In this document: in pieces, positions 9,618-18,597 of the stretch
How the letters are laid out: each line of letters starts with the position of its first letter
Position numbering within the stretch: position 1 is the stretch's first letter
From: Xanthobacter flavus
Lineage (GTDB): Bacteria > Pseudomonadota > Alphaproteobacteria > Rhizobiales > Xanthobacteraceae
Assembly (NCBI RefSeq): GCF_017875275.1
Contig: NZ_JAGGML010000001.1
Location: 1,862,501 to 1,926,500, forward strand
Direction of reading: 5' to 3'
DNA length: 64,000 nucleotides
The notes under the pieces: model-generated
Databases searched by the model: none
The model's input: the letters and a program-made list of their open reading frames with translations, nothing else
What the model was told of the DNA's origin: nothing
Position numbers and translations under genes: made by a program

Positions 9618-11294
9618 TCAGGCAGCGCGCAGGGTGGAGACGAAGCTCGTCACCTCGCGCTGGAGGTCCTGCGACTGCTCGGAGAGCGCCGAGGAGAGGC
9701 TCATGAGCTGGGTCGCGGCGGAGCCGGTCATGCCGGCGGCCTGGCCGACGCCCGACATGTTGTTCGTCACCTGGGTGGCGCCCTGCGCGGCGCGGTGGGT
9801 GTTGGCGGCGATCTCGCTGGTGGCGGCCCGCTGCTCCTCCACCGCACCGGCGATGATGGCGGTGAGGTCACGCACGTTGTTGATGGTGGTCACGATGCTC
9901 TGGATGGAGGTCACCGTGGCGGAGGTCGCGTGCTGGATCTCGCCGATCTTCATGGAGATCTCGTCCGTGGCCTTCGCCGTCTGGGCGGCGAGTTCCTTCA
10001 CCTCGGAGGCGACCACCGCGAAGCCGCGACCCGCATCGCCCGCCCGCGCCGCCTCGATGGTGGCGTTGAGGGCGAGGAGGTTGGTCTGCTCGGCGATCTC
10101 CTTGATGAGGTTCAGCACCTGCCCGATGGACTGGGCCGCCTCGGAGAGCTGGCGGATGTTGTCGTTGGTGCGCTCGGCCTCATCCGCCGCCGACCGGGCG
10201 ATGACGGCGGAGTTCGACACCTGGTCGCTCATCTCGCGGATGGAGGCGGACAGCTCCTCGGCAGAAGCCGCGACCGTCTGCACGTTGTCCGAGGCCCCCT
10301 CGGCGGCGAGCGTCACCGACTGGGCCTGGCGGGACGTCTCCTCCGCCGTGGCGGAGAGGTTGCGGGCGGCGTCGGCCACCTCGCCGGACGAGCCGGAGAA
10401 GCGCTCGGCGAGGGCGCCCATGCGGCTCTGGAAGGCGTTGGCGATGTTGGCGCGCTCGGCGATGAGCTGCTGCGCCATCTCCTCCTCCTTGCGCTTCTGC
10501 TCGGCGCGCAGGTTCTCGGTCTCGACGAGGCCGTCGCGGAACACCTCGAGGGTGCGGGCGATGTCGCCGATCTCGTTCTTCGTCTCGCGGTTCGGCACCT
10601 GCGTATCCAGCGCGCCGCCGGCGATCTTGCCCATCGCATCAGTGACGCGGTTGAGCGGGCGGGTGATGCCGAACAGGATGAAGGCAACGGCCGCAAGACC
10701 GAGCACGAGCTGCGCGACCACGGCGAGGATCAGGACCGATTGCGCGGTCTCGTAGTCTTGGGCGGCGCGGGTCTCGGCGTCGGCCGCCCCCTTGTTGTTG
10801 ATATCGATACTCTTCGCAAGGCTGAGCATCACGGCATCGAAGACACCGACGCTCTTGTTGGCGAGCTCGATGGCGGCGTCCTCCTGCCCGGCGCGGTGCT
10901 TGCCCAAGAGTTCGCCCTGCACCTGGACATACTCCGCCCAGCGCACCAACACGTCGTTCCACAGCGAGCGCTCCTCCGGCGAGGAGATCAGCTTCTCATA
11001 CTCTCCCGTAGCCTTGCCGGTCTCCCCGATGAGGCGGCTCATGCGGTCCGCCAGGGCCGCGCTCTCCTTGGGCTCGGTGACCAGCAGGGTGCGCATGGCG
11101 GCGACGCGGACACGGGTCATTGCATACTTGACCTCGCCCAGCGCACGCACGCTCGGCAGCCAGTTCTCCGCCAGTTCGTCGACATTCTGGTTGATGTGGG
11201 CGAGCTTGCTCAGGGCAAGCGCGCCCTGCCCTGCCGCCAGAGCGACCAGGACGAGGTAGAGGCCGATCAATGTACTCTTGACGGTCAGACGCAT
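9618..11294 (-). CDS. Methyl-accepting chemotaxis protein
   Basis: Transmembrane chemoreceptor of about 558 residues. It has an N-terminal membrane helix (STLIGLYLVLVALAAGQGAL), a four-helix-bundle periplasmic domain of some 150 residues, a second helix (VLILAVVAQLVLGLAAVAFI), a HAMP linker and a long cytoplasmic signalling domain. The hairpin tip LIKEIAEQTNLLALNATIEA is the invariant CheA/CheW contact region, and the C-terminus lacks a CheR-docking pentapeptide. The ATG at 11294 is preferred over an 18-codon longer frame because GGGGAG precedes it. It lies beside the che/flagellar region and probably reports to the CheA/CheW encoded at 15-18 kb. The 4HB-type sensor domain does not reveal the ligand. 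Confidence 0.93.
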   Translation of the reverse strand: MRLTVKSTLIGLYLVLVALAAGQGALALSKLAHINQNVDELAENWLPSVRALGEVKYAMTRVRVAAMRTLLVTEPKESAALADRMSRLIGETGKATGEYEKLISSPEERSLWNDVLVRWAEYVQVQGELLGKHRAGQEDAAIELANKSVGVFDAVMLSLAKSIDINNKGAADAETRAAQDYETAQSVLILAVVAQLVLGLAAVAFILFGITRPLNRVTDAMGKIAGGALDTQVPNRETKNEIGDIARTLEVFRDGLVETENLRAEQKRKEEEMAQQLIAERANIANAFQSRMGALAERFSGSSGEVADAARNLSATAEETSRQAQSVTLAAEGASDNVQTVAASAEELSASIREMSDQVSNSAVIARSAADEAERTNDNIRQLSEAAQSIGQVLNLIKEIAEQTNLLALNATIEAARAGDAGRGFAVVASEVKELAAQTAKATDEISMKIGEIQHATSATVTSIQSIVTTINNVRDLTAIIAGAVEEQRAATSEIAANTHRAAQGATQVTNNMSGVGQAAGMTGSAATQLMSLSSALSEQSQDLQREVTSFVSTLRAA

Positions 11295-11416
11295 GTTTGT
11301 CTCCCCTTTTTCGGGTATTTCTGAACTTGTCTCAGGACTGAAAGACAAAGATACGCCTTTTCATACTCACCCAAGCTGGATTGGAGCTTGCGCTACCGAG
11401 AGTACTACCCGCGCCG

Positions 11417-12088
11417 TCAGCCGACGTACTGGTATCCGAGATAGCGGCGGGCATCGATCACGTCGCGGCCGAGCTGCAGGCGCAGCTTCTTGCGCAGCTT
11501 GCTCATGTGGCCCTCGACCACGCTCTCGTCCACGTCCTCGTTGAAGATGCCGTAGATGGTGTTGAAGATCTGGGTCTTGGTGACCCGGCGCTTGGAGTTC
11601 TTCACCAGATATTCGAGGATGTGCCGCTCACGGCGCGGCAGGGCCAAGGGCGCGCCGTCCACCTCGGGGTCGCGGCCGTCGAAGAACACGCGCAGGCGCT
11701 CGTCGGACGGCATCTGGATGTCGCCGGAACGCACCCGCCGCCACACCGCGTCCGCGCGGGCCACGATCTCGCGCACGTGGACGGGCTTTCGCACCACGTC
11801 GTCGATGCCGGCGGTGAAGAGTTCCAGCGTCTGGGTCAGGGACTTCACGTCCTCCAGCGCGATGATGGGCGCCGGGCTGTGCGAGCGGATGAGGTCGGGA
11901 TAGGTGATGCGCGCGTCGGATTCCCCGATCAGGAAGCTTTCCACCGCGCCGAGATCCTGGTCCGAGGTGGTCTCGATCCAGTCGCGGAATTCGCTACCCG
12001 TGAAACCCTGCGAAGAAAAACCCTCGCGGGAGAACGCCGAAACATAGCTTTCGGCAACAGAGGCCCGCTCATCAACGACGACGTACAT
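11417..12088 (-). CDS. ftcR: Flagellar transcriptional regulator FtcR (Rem-like), atypical OmpR-type response regulator
   Basis: DNA-binding activator of flagellar genes in Hyphomicrobiales (FtcR in Brucella, Rem in Sinorhizobium). The 223-residue protein begins MYVVVDERASVAESYVSAF, the family start, after a GGAGGGAATC ribosome-binding site; five further upstream codons are unlikely to be used. The N-terminal receiver-like half lacks the usual phosphoacceptor Asp (the region reads GAVESFLIGES) but keeps the VRKPV Lys, so it probably acts without classical phosphorylation. The C-terminal winged helix (LPRRERHILEYLV to DARRYLGYQYVG) is OmpR-like. In Sinorhizobium rem precedes flgE; here it stands alone downstream of the che genes. 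Confidence 0.88.
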   Translation of the reverse strand: MYVVVDERASVAESYVSAFSREGFSSQGFTGSEFRDWIETTSDQDLGAVESFLIGESDARITYPDLIRSHSPAPIIALEDVKSLTQTLELFTAGIDDVVRKPVHVREIVARADAVWRRVRSGDIQMPSDERLRVFFDGRDPEVDGAPLALPRRERHILEYLVKNSKRRVTKTQIFNTIYGIFNEDVDESVVEGHMSKLRKKLRLQLGRDVIDARRYLGYQYVG

Positions 12089-12405
12089 GATTCCCTCCAT
12101 CATGTCTTAAAGGGTTCGTGTCGCCGGCATCGATGTCTTAACGATTTATTTCGCGTCAGGCGACGCAAAATCCCTAGGACGATGGCACAGAACGGGCAAT
12201 CTGAAGAGTAACGGGTTTGGAAGCGAATTGACTGCCAGATCGGAGTGGTCGCGGCCTCACCCCCTACGAAAGACGAAAGCCGGCGGCGGATTCTGCATCC
12301 GCGGCGCCGGCTCTGGAGTTTTGAGGGCATTCTCGCTCCGGATTGGCTCCGATCCGGAACGATCCCCGCCGCGGGCTGGGCGCCGGCGGCCGGCGAAAGC
12401 TCGTG
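12089..12405. other. Gene-free region upstream of ftcR
   Basis: The region between cheR and ftcR (both minus strand) holds no credible gene; a 76-codon frame inside it is Arg-rich and lacks a ribosome-binding site. The part near 12100-12160 is AT-richer and should contain the ftcR promoter. A second smaller hairpin (TCCGGAT/ATCCGGA) lies near 12340-12360. Confidence 0.5.
12278..12312 (-). terminator. Probable terminator of the che operon
   Basis: On the minus strand downstream of cheR, AGCCGGCGCCGCGGAT pairs with ATCCGCCGCCGGCT (small bulge) and is followed by TTTCGTCTTTCG. This GC-rich hairpin plus a T-rich tract fits an intrinsic terminator for the long che/flagellar run. Confidence 0.65.
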
Positions 12406-13251
12406 CTAGCGCCGGGCGGCGACGATCGTCGACGGCGCGCGGGTGTGGACGTAGGTGCCGCGATGATCGGGGAGCGGGCGGAAGGCATCGCAGATGCCGA
12501 TGGCCGTCTCCGCCCCGCCGAGCTGGAGGAAGCCATCCGGCGCGAGCTGGCGCGACATGCGGGCGAGGATGTCGGCCTTGGTGGGCACGTCGAAATAGAT
12601 CAGCACGTTGCGGCACATGATGAGATCGAACGTACCGAGCCCGGTGTACGGGTCGAGCAGGTTGAACTTGCGATACTCCACCACGGACTTCAGCTGCGGC
12701 ACGACCTCCCACCAGTCGCCCGACTTCACGAAATACTTGAGCAGCTGCTGCACCGAGAGGCCGCGCTGCACCTCGAACTGATTGTAGCGGCCGGCGCGGG
12801 CCCGCTCCAGCACGTCGCTGGAAATGTCCGTGCCGAGGATATGCACCCGCCGCCCGCCGGTCAGCTCGGGCCGCTCGGCCAGCAGCATGGCGATGGAATA
12901 GGGCTCCTGGCCCGTGGAGGCGGCGGCGCACCAGATGCGCAGCGTGTGGGTCTTCAGCCGCGACGCGCACAAGGCCGGAAGCAGCGAGCGGGCCATGTCC
13001 TCGAACGGCACCTTGTCGCGGAAGAACAGGGATTCGTTCGTGGTCATCGCCTCAACCACCGCTTCCGCGATGATGGGCGCCTCGTTGCTCTTCAAGATCT
13101 CCGCCAGCCGCGCGAAATCGGGGATGGCGAAGCGGTTGAGCAGCGGGATGAGGCGGCTTTCGAGGAGATAATGCTTGTCGTCGGTGAGGATAAGCCCCGA
13201 CCTGTCTTTCAGGAACCGGGCGAAGAAGTCGTAGTCCGCGGGGCGGATCAT
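12406..13251 (-). CDS. cheR: Chemotaxis protein methyltransferase CheR
   Basis: S-adenosylmethionine-dependent methyltransferase that adds methyl esters to glutamates of chemoreceptors. At 281 residues it has an N-terminal helical domain (FARFLKDRSGLIL) and a Rossmann domain with AAASTGQEPYSIAM, GTDISSDVLERARAGRYN and FDLIMCRNVLIYFD, the family's SAM-binding and catalytic signatures. No TPR extension is present. Its ATG overlaps the cheB stop by four bases, so translation is coupled. It is the last gene of the cheA-W-Y-B-R series and a hairpin terminator follows. Confidence 0.95.
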   Translation of the reverse strand: MIRPADYDFFARFLKDRSGLILTDDKHYLLESRLIPLLNRFAIPDFARLAEILKSNEAPIIAEAVVEAMTTNESLFFRDKVPFEDMARSLLPALCASRLKTHTLRIWCAAASTGQEPYSIAMLLAERPELTGGRRVHILGTDISSDVLERARAGRYNQFEVQRGLSVQQLLKYFVKSGDWWEVVPQLKSVVEYRKFNLLDPYTGLGTFDLIMCRNVLIYFDVPTKADILARMSRQLAPDGFLQLGGAETAIGICDAFRPLPDHRGTYVHTRAPSTIVAARR

Positions 13252-14390
13252 CCGCGCCTCCTCGCAAGCATGGCGATGACCTTGGGTCCGATGGCCTGGA
13301 GCGGGAGCACCTCGCTGGCGTTCCCCGCATGGGCGGTGGCGCCGGGCATGCCCCAGACCACGCTCGTCTCCTCGTCCTGCACGATGACGCTGCCGCCCGC
13401 GTCGGCGATGAGGCCGGCGCCCCGCGCGCCGTCGCTGCCCATGCCGGTCAGCACGAGCGCGAGGGCGTTGCGGCGATAGATCTGCGCCACCGTGTCGAAC
13501 ATGGGGTCCACGGCCGGCTTGCAGAAATTCACGGGCGGTCCGTCGGAGAGGCGGATGAGCGTGCGCGGCCCGTCGCGCTCCAGCAGCATGTGCTTGCCGC
13601 CGGGGGCAATGTAGATGTGCCCGGCGCGCAGCGCCTCGCCCTCCTGCCCCTCGGCCGCCTGACGGCCGGCAGCGCGGCTGACGTGCTCGGCCAGGAGCGC
13701 GGTGAAGGTTGCCGGCATGTGCTGCGTGATGACCACCGGGATGCGCTCGATATAGGGCCCGAGCACGGCGAACAGGCGGGTGAGCGCCTGCGGCCCGCCC
13801 GTGGAGCTGCCCACGGCGATCAGCGAGATGTCGGACGCGGAATAGGGTCGCAAACGGATCGGTCCCCTTGGCAGGCTGGCGGCCGCCGCCTGCGGCTGCA
13901 GGGAGGGCGGCGGCAAGGCGGGCGCGCGGCCGGCCTGCCGCAGCACCTTCAGGCCGAGGCTGCGCACCTTCTCCATCAGCTCGCGCTTGAAGTCGTCGGT
14001 GGCAAACGTGCCCTTGGTGGCGTCCGGCTTCGGCAGATAGTCGGCGGCGCCCAGCGTGAGCGCCTTGAGGCTGATCTCCGCGCCCCGGCGGGAGAGGGCC
14101 GAGGCGACGATGACCGTCGTGTTGCGCCGCTGCTTGAGGATGAGCGGCAGAGCGGTGAGGCCGTCCATCTCCGGCATCTCGAGGTCGAGGATGACCACGT
14201 CGGGCTGCACCCGCTCAAGATCGCCGAGGGCGGCCTTGCCGTTGGAATAGGTGCCGACCAGCTCGAAGGCCGGGTCGTCCGAGAGCCAGCGGGCGATGAT
14301 GCCGCGCACGAACACGCTGTCGTCCACCACCATCACGCGGATGGCGGTGCCCGGCGTTGCCGTCGCCGGCGGGGAGGAAGGTTGCGGCAT
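13248..14390 (-). CDS. cheB: Chemotaxis protein-glutamate methylesterase CheB
   Basis: Removes methyl groups from, and deamidates, chemoreceptors for adaptation. The 380-residue protein has an N-terminal receiver (VMVVDDSVFVR, phosphoacceptor Asp69 in VILDLEMPEMDG, Lys in LPKPD), a Pro/Ala linker and a C-terminal esterase. The expected triad is visible: Ser in VGSSTGGPQAL, His in VITQHMPATFT and Asp in TGMGSDGARG. The start shares one base with the cheY stop and the end overlaps cheR, consistent with tight coupling. Activity should rise when CheA phosphorylates the receiver. Confidence 0.95.
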   Translation of the reverse strand: MPQPSSPPATATPGTAIRVMVVDDSVFVRGIIARWLSDDPAFELVGTYSNGKAALGDLERVQPDVVILDLEMPEMDGLTALPLILKQRRNTTVIVASALSRRGAEISLKALTLGAADYLPKPDATKGTFATDDFKRELMEKVRSLGLKVLRQAGRAPALPPPSLQPQAAAASLPRGPIRLRPYSASDISLIAVGSSTGGPQALTRLFAVLGPYIERIPVVITQHMPATFTALLAEHVSRAAGRQAAEGQEGEALRAGHIYIAPGGKHMLLERDGPRTLIRLSDGPPVNFCKPAVDPMFDTVAQIYRRNALALVLTGMGSDGARGAGLIADAGGSVIVQDEETSVVWGMPGATAHAGNASEVLPLQAIGPKVIAMLARRRG

Positions 14391-14767
14391 CAGTCCACCC
14401 TGTCCAGGAGACCCACGGCCTCGAGCTTCTCGCGCAGGATTTCGGAATCGAACGGCTTCATGATGTATTCATCCGCGCCGAGCGAGACGGCGCGGGCGAT
14501 ATGCTCCATGTCGTTCTTGGCGGTGCAGAAGATGACCTTCGGCGTCCGTCCCGCCTCGGTGGAGCGCAACTGCTCCAGCACGGCGAGGCCGTCCGTCACC
14601 GGCATGGACCAGTCGAGCAGGATGGCGTCGGGCATCGCCCGCGCGCACATCTCCAGCGCCGGGGCGCCGTCCGCCGCCTCCTCCACGCAGAAGCCGAGAT
14701 CTTCCAGGATGCCGCGGGCAACCTTGCGGACGACGCTGGAGTCGTCCACCACAAGACAGGTCTTCAT
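14390..14767 (-). CDS. cheY: Chemotaxis response regulator CheY (copy within the che operon)
   Basis: Single receiver of 125 residues: LVVDDSSVVRK, phosphoacceptor Asp52 in LLDWSMPVTDG, Thr in FCTAKND and Lys in IMKPFDSEIL. It sits between cheW and cheB with no intergenic space. The window holds a second cheY beside cheZ at 54 kb. In rhizobia with two CheY proteins one acts on the motor and the other is a phosphate sink; which is which here cannot be settled by sequence alone. Confidence 0.92.
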   Translation of the reverse strand: MKTCLVVDDSSVVRKVARGILEDLGFCVEEAADGAPALEMCARAMPDAILLDWSMPVTDGLAVLEQLRSTEAGRTPKVIFCTAKNDMEHIARAVSLGADEYIMKPFDSEILREKLEAVGLLDRVD

Positions 14768-15277
14768 TCAAAGCTCCGCGCGTTTGCCGGCATCCTGGCG
14801 GGCGACGGCCGAGCCGGCCCGCTCCAGCACCAGGTCCACGTTGAGGATCAGCATCAGGTCGCCGGAGAGGCGATGGACGCCGGCGGCCACCTGCGCCCAG
14901 CGCGGGTCGAGGTTGGCCGGGTTCGGTTCGCGACGCGCGGCATCGAGGGACAGCACCTCGCCCACGTCGTCGATGATGAGGCCGAAGGCCTCGCCATGGT
15001 GCTCGATGCCCACCGCCATGGGCGCGCCCTCGGCATCCGGCAGCGACAGCAGGCGCCGCATGGCCACCATGGTGACGATGCGGCCGCGCAGGTTCAGCAC
15101 GCCGGCGATCTCGCCTGGGGCCAGCGGCACGCGGGTGATGGCTTCCGGCACGAACACCTCGTGCACCAGCGCGATGGGCAGGCCGAACAATTGCGGCCCG
15201 ATGCGCACCGTCACGTACTGGATCACGTCATGCGCGGACTGGGCCGCGTCGGGGGTCAGGGGTGTGTGGGCGTTCAT
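14768..15277 (-). CDS. cheW: Chemotaxis coupling protein CheW
   Basis: Adaptor linking chemoreceptors to CheA. The 169-residue protein contains the CheW SH3-like barrels, including YVTVRIGPQLFGLPIALVHEVF, GVLNLRGRIVTMVAMR and VLSLDAARREP. It overlaps the cheA stop by ATGA and abuts cheY directly. The short N-terminal tail (about 20 residues) and the Ala/Arg-rich C-terminus are not conserved parts of the domain. Confidence 0.94.
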   Translation of the reverse strand: MNAHTPLTPDAAQSAHDVIQYVTVRIGPQLFGLPIALVHEVFVPEAITRVPLAPGEIAGVLNLRGRIVTMVAMRRLLSLPDAEGAPMAVGIEHHGEAFGLIIDDVGEVLSLDAARREPNPANLDPRWAQVAAGVHRLSGDLMLILNVDLVLERAGSAVARQDAGKRAEL

Positions 15278-17964
15278 GCGGCAATTCCCTGTCGGCCGGT
15301 GAATTCCTTCAGCGCGGCGATGAGGCCGGGGCGGTCGAACTTGGCGACGCAGTCGGTGAAGCCCACGGCGCGGCCCCGCTCCAGCGCGTCGCGGTCCTGC
15401 GCGGTGGCGAGCGCGATGATGGGCACCGCGCGGATGCGCGGGTCGCCGCGCACGGCGGCGGCCAGGGCGAAGCCGTCCATGCCCGGCAGGTCCACGTCGC
15501 TGACGATGGCGTCGAAGCCATCTTCCTCGCCGAGCCGCGCCAGTGCCTCGCCGGCGGAGGCGCAGGCCGTGACCTCGTAGCCGTTGCCGTTGAGCATGGG
15601 CGCGAGCAGGTCGCGGTGGAACGGGCTGTCATCCACCAGCAGCAGCCGCGGCCGCTCCGCCGGACGGACGAGATGGCGGAAGCGCTCGCCGAAGGCCACC
15701 TGCGTATAGAAGGCGACGTCGAGGATCTCGGTGGCCTGCCCCGACAGGACGGCCGCGCCGAGCACCTCCGGCATGTTGGAGGGCGACAGCTCCATGTCGA
15801 GCTCGGCCTCCACGATGTCGACGATCTCGTCCACCACCAGGCCCATGACGCGCACGCCATCGGCGAACACCAGCATGGGCTGGGTGCCCTGCGCCACGCG
15901 CTGCACCTCCTCGTTGGCGTAGAGCACGGGGATGAGAGCGCCGCGATACTGCAGCACCGGGTAGCCGTTGACCCGCTCGATGCGCGCCACCTCCAGCTCC
16001 TCGATGCGGGTGACGAGGCCGAGGGGTACCGCCTTGAGATCGCGGGAGCCGGCGCGGAACAGCAGCAGCGACGAGCGCTTCTGCGCGGCGCGCGCCTGAC
16101 GCCCGGCGCCGTGCCGGCCGACATCCTCGGCGGCACCGCCGCGCGCCGCGGCATGCTGGGCGAGGCCGGAAGGATCGAGGATCATGATGACCCGCCCGTC
16201 ACCGAGGATGGTGCTGCCCGACACCATGGGCAGCTGGCGCAGCGCCGAGGCCATGGGCTTCACCACGATCTCCTCGGTGTGGGACACCGCCTCCACCACC
16301 ACGCCAAAGGTCTGGTGCCCCACCTTCATCACCACGATGAGCGCCCGCTCCCACAGCGCCTCCTCGCGCCCGTCGCCCTCCGGCGCGAGGCCGAGCAGGC
16401 CGCCGAGGCTGACGATGGGCAGCAGACGGTCGCGCAGGGCGAGGACCGGCGAATTGTTGAGCCAGGTGATCTCGTGGTCCGAGCCTGCCTGCACCCGCAC
16501 CAGTTCCTCCACCGCGCTCTGCGGCAGGGCGAAGCGCTCGCCGGCGGCGCGCACGATGAGGGCCGGGACGATGGCGAGGGTGAGCGGGATCTTGATGACG
16601 AAGGTGGAGCCCTCGCCCGGCCGCGACCGCACGTCCACCGTGCCGCCGATGGATTCCAGGTTCGAGCGCACCACATCCATGCCGACGCCGCGGCCGGAGA
16701 CGCTGGTGACCTTGCTGGCGGTGGAGAGGCCGGCATGGAAGATGAAGCGGAACACCTGCGCGTCCGGCATCTTCGCCAGCTCCGCCTCGGTGGCGAGACC
16801 GTTCTCCAGCGCCTTCTGCTTGATGCGCGCCACGTCCAGCCCGCGGCCGTCGTCGGAAATCTCGACGATGACGTGGCCGCCCTCATGATAGGCGGACAGG
16901 CGGATGAGGCCGCGCTCGGACTTGCCGGCGGCGCGGCGCTGCTCGGGCATTTCCAGCCCATGGTCGGCGGAGTTGCGGACCATGTGGGTGAGCGGGTCCT
17001 TGATCTGGTCCAGCACCTGCCGGTCCAGCTCCGTGTCGGCGCCCACCTGCTCCAGCTCGATCTGCTTGCCCAGCTCCTGCGCGAGATCGCGCACGATGCG
17101 CGGCAGCTTCTGCCAGGCATTGCCGATGGGCTGCATGCGCGTGCGCATGACCGCCTCCTGCAGTTCGCCCGTCACGTTGGAGAGGCGCTGCAGGGAGACC
17201 TTGTATTCCGGCTCGTCGTGGCGGCGGGCGATCTCCATCAGCTGGTTGCGGGTCAGCACCAGCTCGGAGACCATGGTCATCAATTGCTCCAGCACCCCCA
17301 CGTTGACGCGGATGGACTGGGCGGCGACGCCGTGGCCATCGCCGGCGGACGGGGCGCCTTGGGGGGCACTTTGGGCCGCCTCCGCCGGGGGCGGGCTCTT
17401 GGCCACCGGCGCGGGGGCCGGAGCCGAGGCCGGCGCGGGCGCGGCGGCGGGGGGCTCCACCTTGGTCTCGCGGAAGATGCGGTCCAGCTCGTCCAGCGAC
17501 AGCTCTCCGGGCAGCAGCGGGCGCTCCAGCGTCTGCACCGGCTGGGCCGGCGGCGGAGGTGGCGGGGGAGATGCGACGGGCGCGTCCACGGCCTCCGCCA
17601 TGGCTTCGAGCAGCGCGATGAGATCGCGGTCCTCGCCCTCGGGCTCGGCGCCCTCGCTCTCCTCCACATGCTGGAGCAGGAGCTTGATGCGATCGATGGT
17701 CGACAGCACCAGCCCGACCGCCTCGGTGGTGACGGGACGGCCCTCCCGGAAGCGGTCCATCAGCGTCTCGGCCGCGTGGGCGAGGGCCGCGAGGCGCGGC
17801 AGGCCGATGAAGCCGCAGGTGCCCTTGATGGTGTGCACCAGGCGGAAGATGTTGTTGAGAATCTGCGCGTTGTTCGGGTCCTGCTCGAACTTCACGAGCT
17901 CCACGTCGGCGACGTCGAGGCTCTCGCTGGTCTCGGTCAGGAACTCGCGCAAGAGATCATCCAT
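15274..17964 (-). CDS. cheA: Hybrid chemotaxis histidine kinase CheA with two CheW-like domains and a C-terminal receiver
   Basis: Central chemotaxis kinase, 896 residues. The P1 phosphotransfer domain has His44 in LVHTIKGTCGFIGL. A Pro/Ala linker replaces a clear P2 CheY-binding domain. P3 dimerisation and the P4 ATPase follow (HMVRNSADHG, DDGRGLD, GRGVGMDVV), then P5 (VRAAGERFALPQSAVEELV). A second CheW-like domain (about residues 605-765) and a receiver (LLLVDDSPFHR, Asp in IVSDVDLPGMDG) complete the chain. Such hybrid CheA proteins are known in alphaproteobacteria; the receiver could serve as an internal phosphate sink. It is the first of five coupled che genes. Confidence 0.95.
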   Translation of the reverse strand: MDDLLREFLTETSESLDVADVELVKFEQDPNNAQILNNIFRLVHTIKGTCGFIGLPRLAALAHAAETLMDRFREGRPVTTEAVGLVLSTIDRIKLLLQHVEESEGAEPEGEDRDLIALLEAMAEAVDAPVASPPPPPPPAQPVQTLERPLLPGELSLDELDRIFRETKVEPPAAAPAPASAPAPAPVAKSPPPAEAAQSAPQGAPSAGDGHGVAAQSIRVNVGVLEQLMTMVSELVLTRNQLMEIARRHDEPEYKVSLQRLSNVTGELQEAVMRTRMQPIGNAWQKLPRIVRDLAQELGKQIELEQVGADTELDRQVLDQIKDPLTHMVRNSADHGLEMPEQRRAAGKSERGLIRLSAYHEGGHVIVEISDDGRGLDVARIKQKALENGLATEAELAKMPDAQVFRFIFHAGLSTASKVTSVSGRGVGMDVVRSNLESIGGTVDVRSRPGEGSTFVIKIPLTLAIVPALIVRAAGERFALPQSAVEELVRVQAGSDHEITWLNNSPVLALRDRLLPIVSLGGLLGLAPEGDGREEALWERALIVVMKVGHQTFGVVVEAVSHTEEIVVKPMASALRQLPMVSGSTILGDGRVIMILDPSGLAQHAAARGGAAEDVGRHGAGRQARAAQKRSSLLLFRAGSRDLKAVPLGLVTRIEELEVARIERVNGYPVLQYRGALIPVLYANEEVQRVAQGTQPMLVFADGVRVMGLVVDEIVDIVEAELDMELSPSNMPEVLGAAVLSGQATEILDVAFYTQVAFGERFRHLVRPAERPRLLLVDDSPFHRDLLAPMLNGNGYEVTACASAGEALARLGEEDGFDAIVSDVDLPGMDGFALAAAVRGDPRIRAVPIIALATAQDRDALERGRAVGFTDCVAKFDRPGLIAALKEFTGRQGIAA

Positions 17965-18039
17965 GATCCTGGCTCCGGGGCGGTGCGGCGCGGCCGCTTA
18001 CAAGGTGGGAGAAGTCTGCGAGGATGTGGGGGCGCATGC

Positions 18040-18597
18040 TCAGTGCCCGCCCTTCGGCTTGGCATCGGCCTCGCCGTGGCCGCCGGATTTGTCACCGGAT
18101 TTGCCCGCCGGCTTCTCGCCCGGGGCGCTGGCGACATTGACGCCGACGCCGGAGCGCATGTCCGTCTTGTCGATATAGTTGAGTGAATCCACGAGCACCT
18201 CGCGGATCACCTCACCCTTGAGATAGGTGTTGGTGCTCGTCTTGATGCGGCCGAGCATCTCGGGAAGATTATACTTGGTGATCTTGCCGCTCTCGATGCG
18301 GCCGTTCACATAGATCTCGCTGAAGGCGGCATTCACCGCGAAGACGGTGGGCTCCAGGGGGAGCCTGCGCAGTTCGGCGGCATCGGCGGTGATGACGAAC
18401 TTCGCCAGCACGTAGCCCTGCAATTTGCCGTCCACGATCATGGGCACCGTGACGGCGGGCAGGCGGCGATATTCGAGGCCGGCGAGATAGGGCTCCTCGC
18501 TCTTGCGCGGCGTGCCCGCCGCATACCAGGCCGCCGCATAGCTGGAGCCGAGCCCCACGAGGCAGGCCCACACGCCGATGATGACGAAGCGGATCAT
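18040..18597 (-). CDS. Membrane-anchored flagellar-cluster protein, FliL-like
   Basis: A 185-residue protein not assigned to a family with confidence. It has one N-terminal membrane helix (MIRFVIIGVWACLVGLGSSY), a periplasmic domain with MIVDGKLQGYVLAKFVITAD that recalls FliL and related stomatin-like domains, and a low-complexity Gly/Lys/His tail. Its ATG overlaps the stop of the FlgN-like gene by four bases, and cheA follows after 75 bp, so it belongs to the flagellar transcription unit. A genuine fliL is present elsewhere (42058), which suggests a paralogue or a distinct stator or basal-body accessory. Function is inferred from fold-level resemblance and position. Confidence 0.55.
   Translation of the reverse strand: MIRFVIIGVWACLVGLGSSYAAAWYAAGTPRKSEEPYLAGLEYRRLPAVTVPMIVDGKLQGYVLAKFVITADAAELRRLPLEPTVFAVNAAFSEIYVNGRIESGKITKYNLPEMLGRIKTSTNTYLKGEVIREVLVDSLNYIDKTDMRSGVGVNVASAPGEKPAGKSGDKSGGHGEADAKPKGGH

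Noticed and set aside
12183-12199. Sigma-54-like GG-N10-GC sequence on the plus strand
   Set aside because: Matches the spacing but points into the antisense strand of cheR with no plus-strand gene downstream.
15262-18186. Plus-strand open frame of 974 codons opposite cheA
   Set aside because: Mirror frame of a GC-rich gene: His/Arg/Gly/Ala-rich translation, no domain, no ribosome-binding site, while the minus strand encodes an unambiguous CheA.
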